In this document: one piece after another, positions 8,469 to 18,988 of the stretch
Position numbering within the stretch: the first letter of the stretch is position 1
How the letters are laid out: the number at the start of each line of letters is the position of its first letter
Assembly (NCBI GenBank): GCA_023052935.1
Contig: CM041294.1
Coordinates: forward strand, 88,892,616 to 88,956,615
Length of the DNA stretch: 64,000 nucleotides
Direction of reading: 5' to 3'
Origin: Piezodorus guildinii
Lineage: Eukaryota; Arthropoda; Insecta; Hemiptera; Pentatomidae
The notes under the pieces: model-generated
What the model was told of the DNA's origin: nothing
Database searches by the model: none
The model's input: only the letters and a program-made list of their open reading frames with translations
Made by a program: the position numbers and the translations under genes

Positions 8469-11147
8469 TTACAATACGTCTCGCGGCCACTGCCGTTTCA
8501 ATCTTCGAGGAGGATTGTAGGGATGGGTGGTACTGGATAGGGATTGTGCTAGAGGGTTAGGATGATGACTAAGGTTCTGATGAAATTTGGAAAATTTGGA
8601 TGGTACCAGGTCTAAAATAAATGGAATTTTAAGGTCGTGGTGTAGGGTAGAGTTGGTAACGTAATAAGGAGCATTAACTATTGTTCGGAGAACTTTGGAT
8701 TGGAAGGATTGGATGCGTTTGATGTTAGAATGTTTAGCTGTCCCCCACAGTTCAAGTCCGTAGGTCCATATTGGTTTCAGTACTGTCTTGTATATTAGTA
8801 ATTTGTTGTCAACTGTAAGATGAGATTTTCTATTTAGTAGTCTGTATAACTGGCCGAATCTGCGGTTAAGTTCTTTTCTTTTAAGTCTTGTGTGTGGGTT
8901 CCACGTCAGTCTTTTGTCTAGTAAAAAGCCAAGATACCGGACTGTGTCAGAGGAAGGAAGCGGTAGGGAATTTAAATAAACCGTTGGACAGGATTTGCGT
9001 CGAAGAGTGAATGTGACGTGTGAGCACTTGTTTTCGTTCACCTTAATACGCCAAGCGTTACACCAGTCTTCGACAAGGGAAAGGTGATTTTGTAAATTAA
9101 TCGATGCTACTTCAGGATCGGAATTGGATGACAAAATGGCGGTATCATCAGCAAATGTTGCCAGAAAGGTATCGGGATCGGTAGGGATATCGGCGGTGTA
9201 GAGGATGTAGAGGACGGGTCCCAAGACGCTGCCTTGAGGAACACCAGCCTCAACAATATAATGTTTGGAAAATTCTGAGCCACAGCGAACTCGGAAGGAG
9301 CGGTTTGATAGATAGGATCGGAGGACTAGGTATAAGGATTGGGGTAAATGGGTTTTGAGCTTAAAGAGCAATCCCGGGTGCCACACCCGGTCGAAAGCTT
9401 GAGATATGTCCAGAAAGGCACCCGAACAATACTCCTTGCACTCAAGGGCAGAGGAAATGTGGTCCACAACTCGGAGTCCTTGCTGAACCGTGGAATGTTG
9501 AGGACGAAATCCGAACTGATGTGAAGGAAAATTTTGAAATTTGGCTAGGATTCGTTTTAGTAGGAGCTTTTCGAAAATTTTTGAGAGGATCGGAAGTAGG
9601 CTGATAGGTCTGTAAGATGACGTGTTGTTAGAAGGTTTGCCTGGTTTTAGGAAAAGGATGATAGTTGAATGTTTCCATAAGAGAGGAAAATAGGTAGTGC
9701 GTAGGATACAGTTATAGAGATATGTAAGGAATGTAATGGCTTTAGGTGGAAGTTGTCTTAAGATTTGAGGAGTAAGGAGATCGTATCCCGGGGATTTACG
9801 GAGAGGAAGCTTTTTAAGAAGATATCTGACCTCAGAGGGATTAACTGCTTTAGGTGGTAAGGAAAGCGGTATTGGTGATATAAGGAACTCTTCAACTGCC
9901 GTCGTATGGGTAGGATTAAGCTCTGGATGAGGAGTAAAAACTTTGGAAAGGTGCTGTGCGAATTCCTCGGCCTTATCCTTGTCAGAAGCAGCCCAGGAAC
10001 TATCACAGCGCCGGAGAGGATGGGAAATGGTGTGGGATTTTAGGATTCTCTTCGTGACATTCCAAAGGGAATTGTCACGAGTCGAGAGAGAGGAGAGGTA
10101 GGTATTGTAGGATTGGGAACGGAAGATCGCCAACTCCCGCTTTAATTTTCTACAAAAAAAGTTATAGGAGCGGCGATCCTCTGGGTGGCGGGTGCGTTGC
10201 CATAATGTTCTGGCTCGGCGTTTGCTGTTGATGAGGTCTGTCAGGTGTTGTGGTAAATGGCTTTTATAAGGAGTTATTTGGGAGTACTTGGGAGAGGAGG
10301 CAGTCCAGGCAGCTTGTTGAATAGCGGTTGTAAAGGAATATACGGCGTCGTCAAGGTCATTTGGGGTTTTGAGAATCACTCTGAGGTCAATATCATTAGT
10401 GAGGATTTCGCGGAAGAGGTTCCAGTTGACAGGGCCTCTAATGAATGACGGTGGGATAGGTTTAGGAATAGGTGTTATGGATACATTTAGAATCAATGGA
10501 CTATGATCAGAGGATAGTTCATCAAGGCGAGCTATGGAAAAATTAAGAGAGCCTAATCCGCTGTGGATGAAGAAGTCGAGGATGTCAGGATTACGGTTAG
10601 GATCTGTTGGCCAGTAGGTAGGAGAATCGGGAGGTAGGAGATGAAAGCGTCGGGAGTTGAGTGCAGATTGCAATGTCCGTCCACGAGAATTGGTGGTTCT
10701 AGAACCCCACTGTTGATTCTTGGCATTTAAGTCTGCACCCAAAATGAAGTGATTACCCAAGTAGTTGAGAAACGATTCAAATTGGGCAGAGGAAATGGGA
10801 TGTTTAGGAGGGCAGTATGCTGATGCGATGATAAGCGGAAAGGAAAATGTTTTGATAACAATGGTAGTTGCTTGTAGGTAATCGTGGGCGGGAAGTGGGT
10901 GTAAGTGATGGGAGAGGGATCGGCGGACTATGACAGCAGTACCGGCATGGGCTTTGCCGTCTGGATGGTCTGTCCGGTATGTCGTGTATCCTGGTATTTT
11001 AAAGCACTGTTTAGTGGTTAGTCTAGTTTCAGTAATGAGTGCAACATCAATGTTTTTGTCTTGCAGTACGGCTGTAAGTTCGTCAGTGTGAGTTCTAACA
11101 CCATTCGCATTCCAAAGGAGAATGGATAAGGAATTAGGTGTAGTCAT
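8469..11147 (-). CDS. J1 ORF2: endonuclease-reverse transcriptase, 892 aa
   Basis: This protein nicks target DNA and reverse transcribes the element RNA from the nick (target-primed reverse transcription), expected in the nucleus as an RNP with ORF1 protein. Residues 1-225 are an apurinic-type endonuclease: N13-N15 (LWNANG), E40 (ITETRL), Y111 (SAYCPP), D139 and N141 (GADLNAKN), S213-D214-H215 (SDHSP). Residues ~440-720 are the RT: KSPGYD at 451-456, YRPISLL ~512-518, FGFRP 545-549, D580 (FLDISQAFD), AGVPQGSVLGP 634-644 and the catalytic FADD with D667 and D668. The tail ends PRRLKRQWPRDVL; there is no RNase H or zinc knuckle. Length is normal for Jockey ORF2. The ATG at 11147 directly follows the ORF1 stop and lies in the same frame. 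No internal stop or frameshift. Very sure of the family. Confidence 0.95.
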   Translation of the reverse strand: MTTPNSLSILLWNANGVRTHTDELTAVLQDKNIDVALITETRLTTKQCFKIPGYTTYRTDHPDGKAHAGTAVIVRRSLSHHLHPLPAHDYLQATTIVIKTFSFPLIIASAYCPPKHPISSAQFESFLNYLGNHFILGADLNAKNQQWGSRTTNSRGRTLQSALNSRRFHLLPPDSPTYWPTDPNRNPDILDFFIHSGLGSLNFSIARLDELSSDHSPLILNVSITPIPKPIPPSFIRGPVNWNLFREILTNDIDLRVILKTPNDLDDAVYSFTTAIQQAAWTASSPKYSQITPYKSHLPQHLTDLINSKRRARTLWQRTRHPEDRRSYNFFCRKLKRELAIFRSQSYNTYLSSLSTRDNSLWNVTKRILKSHTISHPLRRCDSSWAASDKDKAEEFAQHLSKVFTPHPELNPTHTTAVEEFLISPIPLSLPPKAVNPSEVRYLLKKLPLRKSPGYDLLTPQILRQLPPKAITFLTYLYNCILRTTYFPLLWKHSTIILFLKPGKPSNNTSSYRPISLLPILSKIFEKLLLKRILAKFQNFPSHQFGFRPQHSTVQQGLRVVDHISSALECKEYCSGAFLDISQAFDRVWHPGLLFKLKTHLPQSLYLVLRSYLSNRSFRVRCGSEFSKHYIVEAGVPQGSVLGPVLYILYTADIPTDPDTFLATFADDTAILSSNSDPEVASINLQNHLSLVEDWCNAWRIKVNENKCSHVTFTLRRKSCPTVYLNSLPLPSSDTVRYLGFLLDKRLTWNPHTRLKRKELNRRFGQLYRLLNRKSHLTVDNKLLIYKTVLKPIWTYGLELWGTAKHSNIKRIQSFQSKVLRTIVNAPYYVTNSTLHHDLKIPFILDLVPSKFSKFHQNLSHHPNPLAQSLSSTTHPYNPPRRLKRQWPRDVL

Positions 11148-12458
11148 TTATGGTTTTTTTAAGGCAGGAATGAGATTTGATACGAGATTCGTAAGGAGTG
11201 ATATTAGGGGCATAACAAGGGATTTAATTTCGGAGATAAAGGATGTCATCAAACTGGTAAGGTCTGTGGCATTTGAAGGAGGAGGGATATGAGAGATTTG
11301 TGGTTGATTAGGATTTTTAGGATTGGTTACATTTTGAGGAAGAGGTATATGTGGAATGGATTGAGGTACATTCTGTAGTTCCGGCAGGGCCACGGCTTCA
11401 GTACTTTGATTTCCACCTCCAAGTAGGTGGGCAAATGATACATTGGCATCAATAAGTTTTGAGGGTTCTCTTCTGTTTCTTACTTGTCTTGCTGTTTCAT
11501 CCAGTACTTGAGGTTTTTGAAACCTGGTCCTCAGTTCCTTATAGATTTGGCATCCTTTATAGTTGGCTGGGTGGTCCTTGAGGCAATGAGCACATACAGC
11601 TGGTGTTGATTTTGGTTTTGTACACTCCACAGACTTGTGCTGTTCACCGCATTTCACGCATCGAGGTATGTGATGACAATAACTTTTAGTATGACCATAT
11701 GCTTGACAGTTATGGCACTGAACTATCTCCTTCTTTATGTAAGGTTTTTCAACTCTTACGCTGGTATAGTATAATCTATTGAGGTCATAGATTTTTTCAA
11801 CTCCTTCTGCTGGTTCCAAATCCACAAAAAAGAGAGGTAGAGGAATTTTATCCTTTAGGACATTAGTGACTTGCCGCACTTTATAGCCCATCTCCGTTAG
11901 TTCTTCTTTAATTGCTTCAACTGGTGTCGAGGGGTGTAAGTTTCTGATTACAACCCTTAAAGCTCTCTCTTGGCGTAGCTGATAGGTATGGAAATCTGCT
12001 TTGGTTTCAGTTAAATATTTCACTATTTTTCTATATGTCTCGGCAGTAGTAGGAGATATTTTGGTATCATTGATTCTACTCATACAGTAGTAGCTGGTAG
12101 ATTCGGTAATTTTGTTCAATTGCGCACACAACAACTGGAAATTTCTAATATTTTTGACAAATATGGGAGGAGGCCGTGGTTCACTGGGTATAGGAGTAGA
12201 TTCCATGTTTTCTTTTTCATTATGCAAAATCTGAAAAGGATTCGGGGTGAAAAACGGCGATTCGTCAGTCATCCCTTGTGACGATGTGCCAGGTTGTGGT
12301 TCAGATTCTGAATTAGTACCCGAAGGGGTTGCTTGTAGATTTAATTTTTTATTAGTATCACGGCGAGGTCTTTGTTTTGTAGGAGACGTGATTGAACCAC
12401 TAGATCTAGATCTTTTAGTTGAAGCTTTGGAGGACATTACTTGATGATAATATCGCAT
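11148..12458 (-). CDS. J1 ORF1: gag-like nucleic-acid-binding protein, 436 aa
   Basis: ORF1 proteins of Jockey elements bind element RNA and chaperone it to the nucleus. Residues ~165-250 hold an RRM-like/pre-C2HC region (VVIRNLHPSTPVEAIKEELTE, FFVDLEPAEGV). It is followed by three knuckles: CHNC...H...C (CHNCQAYGHTKSYC), CVKC...H...C and CAHC...H...C. The first ~70 residues are Ser/Thr/Pro/Arg-rich and probably disordered; the last ~100 are Pro/Asn-rich with a hydrophobic end. I keep the first ATG (12458); a second Met (MSSKAS, 12437) seven codons on is also plausible. The TAA stop abuts the ORF2 ATG. Length is usual for the family. Confidence 0.93.
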   Translation of the reverse strand: MRYYHQVMSSKASTKRSRSSGSITSPTKQRPRRDTNKKLNLQATPSGTNSESEPQPGTSSQGMTDESPFFTPNPFQILHNEKENMESTPIPSEPRPPPIFVKNIRNFQLLCAQLNKITESTSYYCMSRINDTKISPTTAETYRKIVKYLTETKADFHTYQLRQERALRVVIRNLHPSTPVEAIKEELTEMGYKVRQVTNVLKDKIPLPLFFVDLEPAEGVEKIYDLNRLYYTSVRVEKPYIKKEIVQCHNCQAYGHTKSYCHHIPRCVKCGEQHKSVECTKPKSTPAVCAHCLKDHPANYKGCQIYKELRTRFQKPQVLDETARQVRNRREPSKLIDANVSFAHLLGGGNQSTEAVALPELQNVPQSIPHIPLPQNVTNPKNPNQPQISHIPPPSNATDLTSLMTSFISEIKSLVMPLISLLTNLVSNLIPALKKP

Positions 12459-12786
12459 TTCATGTAAGGAAAATAATTAAATAATAACCAGATGTGGGGG
12501 GAAAAAAAATAACTTAAGAAAACTTAAGCAAGACCAGCCTTGCCTAGCTATTGGCAATCAGCTGATATGAAGAGGTGACTCAGCATTCACTTTACACTGT
12601 AAATTGTAACCCAACTTACCGTTGTTTGCTCCAATATTTACTGTTGTTGTTATCCTGAAGCCTGGTGATGTTTTCAAGACTGTTCTGAAGTGATATCCAA
12701 CTGAAAAAGCAAGAAATCCAAGAGCCGACTTGAAAGATGACCGCTATACACATGCGCATGCGCAGAACTCTCAGTTCTAAGAAGGT
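12459..12786 (-). promoter_or_regulatory. 5' UTR, presumed internal promoter of J1
   Basis: The 328 bases between the target duplication and the ORF1 ATG. Jockey-clade elements carry an internal Pol II promoter here. I see no TATA box or other motif I can vouch for, so the role is by analogy. The part next to the target site (12700-12780) is GC-richer, with CATGCGCATGCGCAG at 12752-12766. Confidence 0.5.
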
Positions 12787-12794
12787 TAAATAAA

Positions 12795-12835
12795 ATTAGA
12801 AGATATAGTTCCAATTGATATAATCATATTGGTTA
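12795..12835. mobile_element. X element, right TIR (beyond J1)
   Basis: AAAATTAGAAGATAT then GTTCCAATTGATATAATC is the inverse of 7504-7546. Together the two arms bracket J1. Confidence 0.75.
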
Positions 12836-13260
12836 TTTTTTTTTTTGGTCGATTGCTAAGGTTCATTTTTGAAAATAATAAAAAAATTGTCGAAATATTA
12901 TAAAGATCACTGCATTATCTTATTATAGCATGATTAACAAGCATAAATTTAATTTCAATAACACTAACATAAGCAGAACTAAAATAGTTGACATGAAATC
13001 ATAAAGGCGCGTAAATACAAAATTGAATTATGTAATACTTATATAATATAAAAAAACAACGTCTAATGTTTACGTTATAACGTCATTAACAACAAGCAAG
13101 AACATCAGTATGAGTGACATAGAGTGGAATTATGGACGACATGTTTGTAGCGAAAAGTAATTTGATTTCAACAGTTCAGCAATTTCTTTCTCACTGAGAG
13201 ATTTTGCCCATATTTCAACTTCGTACTTCGTAGGATTTGTGTGGGAGTATAGGGAATTTT
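12836..13260. other. AT-rich spacer
   Basis: No reading frame or known repeat recognised. Confidence 0.5.
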
Positions 13261-14426
13261 TTTACTTTCACTTACCTACATATAAAATATATAGTAAGAG
13301 AAAGTATTGCGATCGTGAAAATTTTTGAATTCCAGTTTACAACGGAAATACACGTTTTAGGGTCTCCTGAGTCCAAATAACCAAGTCCCGCAAAAGGCCC
13401 TTTTGTGTGTGAGTGTTTGTGTTTGTTTATTCGTTTAACGTCACTTTATGCTGCTATGACTAATCGGACGATGCTACAGTGGGAGTCCTAAATTTTGCCT
13501 ATCCAAGTTTTTATTAGGATAGGGATCTTTAACGAGTACCTGACATCGCACAGGCTCGGGACCACTTTTTAACGTCCCCTCCGAAGGACGGCATAACTAA
13601 GGATTGTTTACTCCCATTTAAAAAACCTAGGGTCACCCACAGGTTTGAACCTACGACCTTTGGCATAGAAAGCTTTGTGTTTGTGTGTGTGTGGTATCTC
13701 CCGGACGAAAACGAAAATTCCTGTGAAAATGAAATTTCATATTTAAGGCAACTGTACGCCCGAGACGTTACATAACTTTTTTCATCAAAATAAGTTGACC
13801 GGAAAAGCCACTTTATACCATGCAGTTAGCACCTTTTTACGATTTTCTCGAAAACGGCTTTAAGGATTTCGATTAAACTCGCTATATCGATGTAAAATGT
13901 GATACCATTTAAGATGATGTAGGTTTCATTGTGTTTGAAATAGTCTGAGACAACTTAAATGCCGATATTTTAAATTTTATTCCTCTTAAGTATCTTTAAT
14001 TTTGTACATTCGAAAAAATTAACCGTTTCATGTTGTTAGCATTGATTAAAACCGGTAAATATAGAAGTTAAATGAATTCGATAATAAACTAAATGAGAAA
14101 ATGCAATAGTATTTTTTAATGTAATTTTTTTTTTTAAAGATAAGTACCGTATAATATTCCGTTGGAAAGCAAAAAATTTTAGAAAAAATATCATTTTATG
14201 CACAAAGTAGTAAAATGTAATGGAGAGTGATTAAAAGCGGATAAAGTTAACTGATTGTTTTAGATAATAACATAATAGATTATTTAATAAAACACATGCT
14301 CCTATCTAAAATCAATTAAATTAATTATTTAAACTAATTTCATCTCTAACGGTATTTAAAAATTCTTCAATTGATTTCAACAACGGAGGTAAGTGAAAGT
14401 CGTGTGTTGTGAGCAACAGATTTTTA
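13261..14426 (-). repeat. H repeat, near-complete, with nested SINE-A
   Basis: Reverse copy. It runs from TTTACTTTCACTTACC (3' end of the family) through AACGGAAATACACGTTTTAGG and CTCGCTATATCGATG to GGAGGTAAGTGAAAGTCGTG (5' end). SINE-A sits at 13421-13674 in its GT-rich tract; GTGTTTGTGT flanks both sides of the SINE. Confidence 0.85.
13421..13674 (-). repeat. SINE-A nested in H, head truncated
   Basis: Reverse orientation: GTTTGTTTATTCGTTTAACGT tail, TGATTAGTCATAG-type and GGATAGGCAAAAT blocks, then the reverse of GGGTTCAAACC (B box). It stops at TGGCATAGAAAGC before the A box. Confidence 0.8.
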
Positions 14427-14533
14427 GTATACGTATATTATTGTAAACGGTAGCTGTGGAATAACTTCCATTTCCATATGTTGTTTCAACTTCTTTCTGT
14501 TTGTTCCAGCATATCGATTTAAATGTTTTCATT

Positions 14534-14814
14534 TGTTTGTTTGTTAATTAATTTAACGTCACATTGTTCTGTGGCTAATCGGACGATGCTACAGAGGTAG
14601 TCCTAAATGTTGCCATTCCAGTTTTGATTAGAATAGGGATCTTTAACGAGTGTCTGATATTGTGCTGGCTCGGAACTACCATTTTACATCCCCTTCGAAG
14701 GACGGTATGGTTAAGAATTTTTTACTCCCATTAAAAAAATCCTAGGGCCACCAGGAACCCGCGACCTAGTGCCTAGAAGGCTGTTATGCTTGCCACTACA
14801 ACATAGGCGACCCC
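14534..14814 (-). repeat. SINE-A, first of a tandem pair
   Basis: Reverse copy, diverged. Flanked by TTCATTTGTTT at 14528-14538 and 14815-14825, an 11-bp target duplication that overlaps the T-rich tail. Confidence 0.8.
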
Positions 14815-14834
14815 TTCATTTGTTTCTATGTCCC

Positions 14835-15110
14835 TTGTTTGTTTATTTATTTAACGTCACTTTATGCTACTATGGCTAATCGGACGATGCTACCGTGGGA
14901 GAACTAAATTTTGCCTTTCCAGTTTTGATTAGAATAGGGATCTTTAAGGATTACTTGACATCGCACAGGTTAGGGACCTCTTTTACGAAGGACGGCATAA
15001 CTAATGATTTTTTCTCCTATTAAAAAAATCCTAGGAACGCTTGCGGGTTTGAACCCATGACCTTTGGCATAGAAGTCTGTTATGTTAGCCATCCTGCTAC
15101 AGGTGATCTC
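14835..15110 (-). repeat. SINE-A, second of a tandem pair
   Basis: Reverse copy in the same orientation, 20 bases from the first. It keeps the tail, the body and the head (…TTTGAACCCATGACC…GTTAGCCATCCTGCTACAGG). Confidence 0.8.
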
Positions 15111-15475
15111 TCTATATCCCAGCTATCTTGAATGAATGTCTTTCTATATTCTTCTAAATTACTCTGCGTAAAGGTCTTGATTTTCCCTACCTCACAGAAA
15201 AAGTGGTTATCCTTCTATTTCTTTTAAAGTTTTTATTTTATTTCCTACTTCCAGCTCCGGTTCAGTGCCAATTTCTAAATTTTCTTCAAGAAGCCATTAG
15301 CGACCCGTTAAAGCTGAAAGATGGGGTGGCGGTTTGGAACTTGTCCCTGGGCTATAAGTTTACTCTCTAATGGAACTTTAAGACGAAGGCTCAAGGCATC
15401 CATTTTCTTAAAAGAGAATATCAAATCATACAATCGTTGCTTTAAGTACATTTTTAGATAGTAAAATGAATAGTC
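15111..15475. other. Spacer, no gene recognised
   Basis: Slightly GC-richer near 15240-15400, with no supportable reading frame or RNA feature. Confidence 0.45.
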
Positions 15476-15611
15476 TTGTGGTTTACTGATTTTGATGAGG
15501 AAGTTGCTAAAACATCTCTGGTTAAAGCTGTTTTAAATATGAAATTCCAGGTTTGTACGAAGTTTTATTTTCGTGCTGGACTTTCCACACACGGACCTTT
15601 TTGCGCGACAT
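15476..15611 (+). repeat. H repeat, forward fragment
   Basis: TTTTGATGAGGAAGTTGC, TTAAATATGAAATTCCAG and ACACGGACCTTTTTGCG match H in forward orientation. It abuts the reverse copy that follows. Confidence 0.65.
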
Positions 15612-16636
15612 ATTACTTTTACTTACTATGTATAGTAAAGGAAAGAAGTTCGAATTCCTTCGACCGAAATACTCGTTTTAGGGTATTCCGAGTCCAACTG
15701 ACCAAGTCCCGAAAAAGGTCTATGTGTGTGTCCGCGTGTTCGCGCTCGCGCGCGTGTGTGTGTGTGTGTAGTAAGTCCAGTGCAAAGTCGTACGAAACTG
15801 AAATTTCATATTTAAGACAACCATACACCCGAGATGTTACAGCAACTATTTCACTAACATCGGCTGACCGAAAGTCCTACTTTATCCTGTGCATTTAGTA
15901 TCTTTTTACGATTTTCTCAAAAACAGTTTTAACGATTATGATTAAACTCGCTGTATCGAAGTAAAATTTAATGGGCTTTAATATCATGTATGTTTAAAAT
16001 AATTGAAATAGTCTGACAAGGCTTAAATGCTGATATTTTAAATTTTCGGTTTCTAAACTACCTTTAATTTGGTACATTCCAAAAGATTTATCATATCATC
16101 TTAATGGCACTGATGAAGGACGGCTAAATATCAAAGTTCAATAAACAACTAAAGGAGAAAAGAGCAAACGTATTATTGTATGCTTTTTTTTTTTTTTTTT
16201 TTTTTGAACACAAGAATAGCAAAATAGATGTATAATATACCGTTGGATAGCTAAAGATTTTAGAAAAAATATTATCTGAGACACAGAATTTTAAAGGGTA
16301 ATGGAGAGTGATGAAAAGCCGATAAAACTAACAGTTTCTGATTCCTTAAAGTGGAAATTCATGTTGACCGTGCTGTCCCTGGCGGCCTGTTAGAAGCATA
16401 GCGCTCCTAGTTGTGATCATCTTGACATTGAGTTGGAGGTGATTACCCCAAACACTAACTGATTGTTGTAGATAAAAATATAATAGATTATTTAATAAAA
16501 CATTTGTTTCTATTAAAATTTAATTAAATTAATTCTTTACTACATTTAACATTAATTCTACATGTATTTAAAAATTCTTAAATTGATTTTAACAACGGAG
16601 GTAAGTAAAAGTCTTGTGTTGCGCGCACCAGATTTT
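15612..16636 (-). repeat. H repeat, near-complete, with a ~120-bp insertion
   Basis: Runs from TTACTTTTACTTACTATG to GGAGGTAAGTAAAAGTCTTG and GCGCGCACCAGA. A GT/GC-rich tract sits at 15720-15770. A foreign, GC-richer block at about 16341-16458 separates two halves of the family sequence and is bordered by (A)CTAAC on each side. Confidence 0.8.
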
Positions 16637-17030
16637 TTTTTTTTTACTAGAGACCGTGTTTCATGATTTTGTACGTTCTATTTGGTTATGTGAATTAGCT
16701 TCAAACTCGAAAATCCTCCCTTTATATATTAGGGAATAATATTGGGTTGAAATTGTTCCTAGTTCGTCTTATTGCCTAGATGTTCAATGAGGCTGGTTTT
16801 GGGAAAATTCATCCTCTAAGCGGTTGAAAAAAAAATATTTCTAAAGCATTTTATATCGCCTCAATATAAAAAAAAAATATATTCATCCCTATCTTCATAC
16901 ATTCAAACCAACTTTTCCATCATCACATTCCGTGATCTCAAATTGACGCTCAACAATTATATTATTTCAATTCCAGATATAAAACTTTGAATGAAGAAAA
17001 TAATGGTCTACTGCATAAATGTAATACATA
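16637..17030. other. AT-rich spacer
   Basis: No gene or recognisable repeat. Confidence 0.45.
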
Positions 17031-17035
17031 TATAC

Positions 17036-17295
17036 ATGTAATAATAATGCATGTATTGTTTATCAATTCATTTATTTTTCATTTTGTTCAACACAATTGT
17101 CTTCAGAATTTCTTTTTCTAATTTATAATATATAATATTTGTTTTCCTTTCTTATATCGTTGTTGAAAATAATAACTAAGTAAGTTAATTTGGTTTATAG
17201 ACCAGAAATTATTAAGTATTTTATATTTCAATGTACAAACCTTTATTCTTATGGAATCCTAGTGTTAGAATAAAATTATTTTGTATTATATTCTA
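17036..17295. repeat. ~260-bp direct repeat, copy 1 (other copy 19741-20007)
   Basis: Shares GCATGTATTGTTTATCAATT, GTCTTCAGAATTTC, GGTTTATAGACCAGAAATT and TAGAATAAAATTATTTTG with 19741-20007, with scattered substitutions. Class unknown. Confidence 0.75.
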
Positions 17296-17304
17296 AAAAA
17301 AATG

Positions 17305-17880
17305 CAAATTATTACACAATGGTTTATTATTCCCAAATAACTATATTAGGGTATAACTATTTATATAACTTTTTATAGCTGCTAATCTTTTAGATTTGTC
17401 TGTCTTTCGCGTTTTACTGATTTTAAAACCCTCCACACATTTCTCTATCTTCAAAAATTACAGTGTTATGGCATATTTATGGGTAGAATTTATTTATTTT
17501 TTTTCTTTATTCTCTTCTTCTTATAATTATTCTAGGTTTTTTGGTTTAAAAACACTAATAAATTGTTTGTCTATCATCAAAAATAACTGATTAATTGAAT
17601 TAAATCCCTTTTAGTCGGCCGCCATTTTAAAATAACCAGCTGATATCAACGTCTAGGTGCTGGGATCATCGTTGCATAGTCTTGTATTTCTGTGGTGAAT
17701 TAAAAAAATGATCTAGTAGTTTCGGAGAAATGCCACGGACGGCGTACGGCGTATAGCAGACGGCGGAAAAACGGATATTTTTAAATTCGTTGTTCGGGTT
17801 CTACGTATCTTGAAACGTGAGCCGTCAAATTTTCAAGAGAGGGGGGATTTTTTGATGGTTAATTACAATGGTACATTATT
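17305..17880 (+). repeat. Y repeat, copy 1
   Basis: Starts near GCAAATTATTACACAATGG and ends near GGGTTCTACGTATCTTG...GGTACATTATTG. The same order occurs at 21754-22345 with CTAGTAGTTTC/CCAGTAGTTTC and GGGTTCTACGTAT blocks. No clear TIR and no ORF. Confidence 0.65.
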
Positions 17881-17900
17881 GAAAATAATGAAATAGATAT

Positions 17901-18183
17901 TTATTTATTTATTTAACGTCACTTTATGCTACTATGGCTAATCGGACGATGCTACAGTGAGAGTCCTAAATTTTGCCTATCCAGGTTTTATTAGGATAGG
18001 GATGTTTAACGAGTACCTGACATCGTACAGGCTCGGGACCACCTTTTAACGTCCCCTCCGAAAGACGGCGTAACTAAGGATTTTTTGCTCCCATTAAAAA
18101 ATCCTAGGACCACCTGCGGGTTTGAACCCGTGACCTTTGGCATGGGAGGCAGTTACGCTAGCCACCCAGCTACAAGTGATCCC
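17901..18183 (-). repeat. SINE-A, complete, with 13-bp target duplication
   Basis: Reverse copy of 283 bp flanked by ATGAAATAGATAT at 17888-17900 and 18184-18196. The head contains the A-box-like and B-box (GGGTTCAAACC) promoter elements of Pol III. Confidence 0.9.
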
Positions 18184-18196
18184 ATGAAATAGATAT

Positions 18197-18697
18197 AAAT
18201 AATACATTTATATTTGCAGTACTTACTCCTATCGCTACAAACGTAGTTTTGAATGAAGTTGGTAGACACGTGAATGAAGACTTATGAATACCCTTGTTAG
18301 AGTATCTACTTGGTACTTGAAGAAAGTTACAGTTGCTCTGAATACTTCCTTCAATTCCTTATTCAATGCCTAACTCCTGAGGAAGACGAATCCAATTCTT
18401 CATCTTGGATTCCAGCTACTCCTATATCACTTTGAGGAATCCAATTGACAACTTCTCTGAATAATGAATTTGATCTTAATAGAGTTGAGATCTTGGGAGA
18501 TTTTCGATTCGTTTGATGGATATCTGAGAGTCGAGAGCTGGAAATTCAATTATTTAAAGTCGGAATATGATATGCACACCTTTATAATAAAATCACAGCA
18601 AAGGTCCAGTTGACTACTAAATGTTAAACCAATAGTTCTATTATTTTAACAAGATTTTTAAATGAATGCAGATTTTTTTTAAACATTCATTTTATAA
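18197..18697. other. Spacer, no gene recognised
   Basis: Moderately AT-rich. No frame or repeat identified. Confidence 0.45.
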
Positions 18698-18832
18698 AAA
18701 ATCTGGTGCGCGCAACATACTACTTTCACTTACCTCGGCTGATAATGCTAACTTAAGAACTATGAAATAGAGTTAAAAATATTTTAAAGAATTATATTCA
18801 GTTTCGTTGAAAACATATTTTAGATTATATTA

Positions 18833-18981
18833 GGGGTACTCACTACGTTTGCTATAGCATGCTATTTGTGTTATTTTGCTAAACCCGTCGAGTTTCTACA
18901 GTTATTTCCTCTATAAAATTGATGGGTTTAGCACAATAGCACAAATAGCATGCATGCTATAGCAAACCTTGTGAGTACCCC
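18833..18981. mobile_element. MITE M1, 149 bp, TA target duplication
   Basis: Ends GGGGTACTCACTACG...TTGTGAGTACCCC, with TIRs of roughly 40 bases (GGGGTACTCACTACGTTTGC, TATAGCATGCTATTTGTG). TA on each side suggests a Tc1/mariner-type source; no transposase inside. A further internal stem is GGGTTTAGCA/TGCTAAACCC. Confidence 0.85.
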
Positions 18982-18988
18982 TATAATA

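Larger units (their letters stand above)
7943..12786 (-). mobile_element. J1: full-length Jockey-like non-LTR retrotransposon
   Basis: A 4.84-kb element flanked by TAAATAAA at 7935-7942 and 12787-12794. On the minus strand, in order: a 328-bp 5' UTR, ORF1 (gag-like, three zinc knuckles), ORF2 (endonuclease and RT), a ~500-bp 3' UTR, an AATAAAAT signal (7970-7977) and 27 A residues (7943-7969). Both ORFs are open and all key residues I could check are kept, so it may be recently active. It has no RNase H domain, as usual for the Jockey clade. It inserted into an arm of an X element. Relatives in the window are 5'-truncated or broken. Confidence 0.9.
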
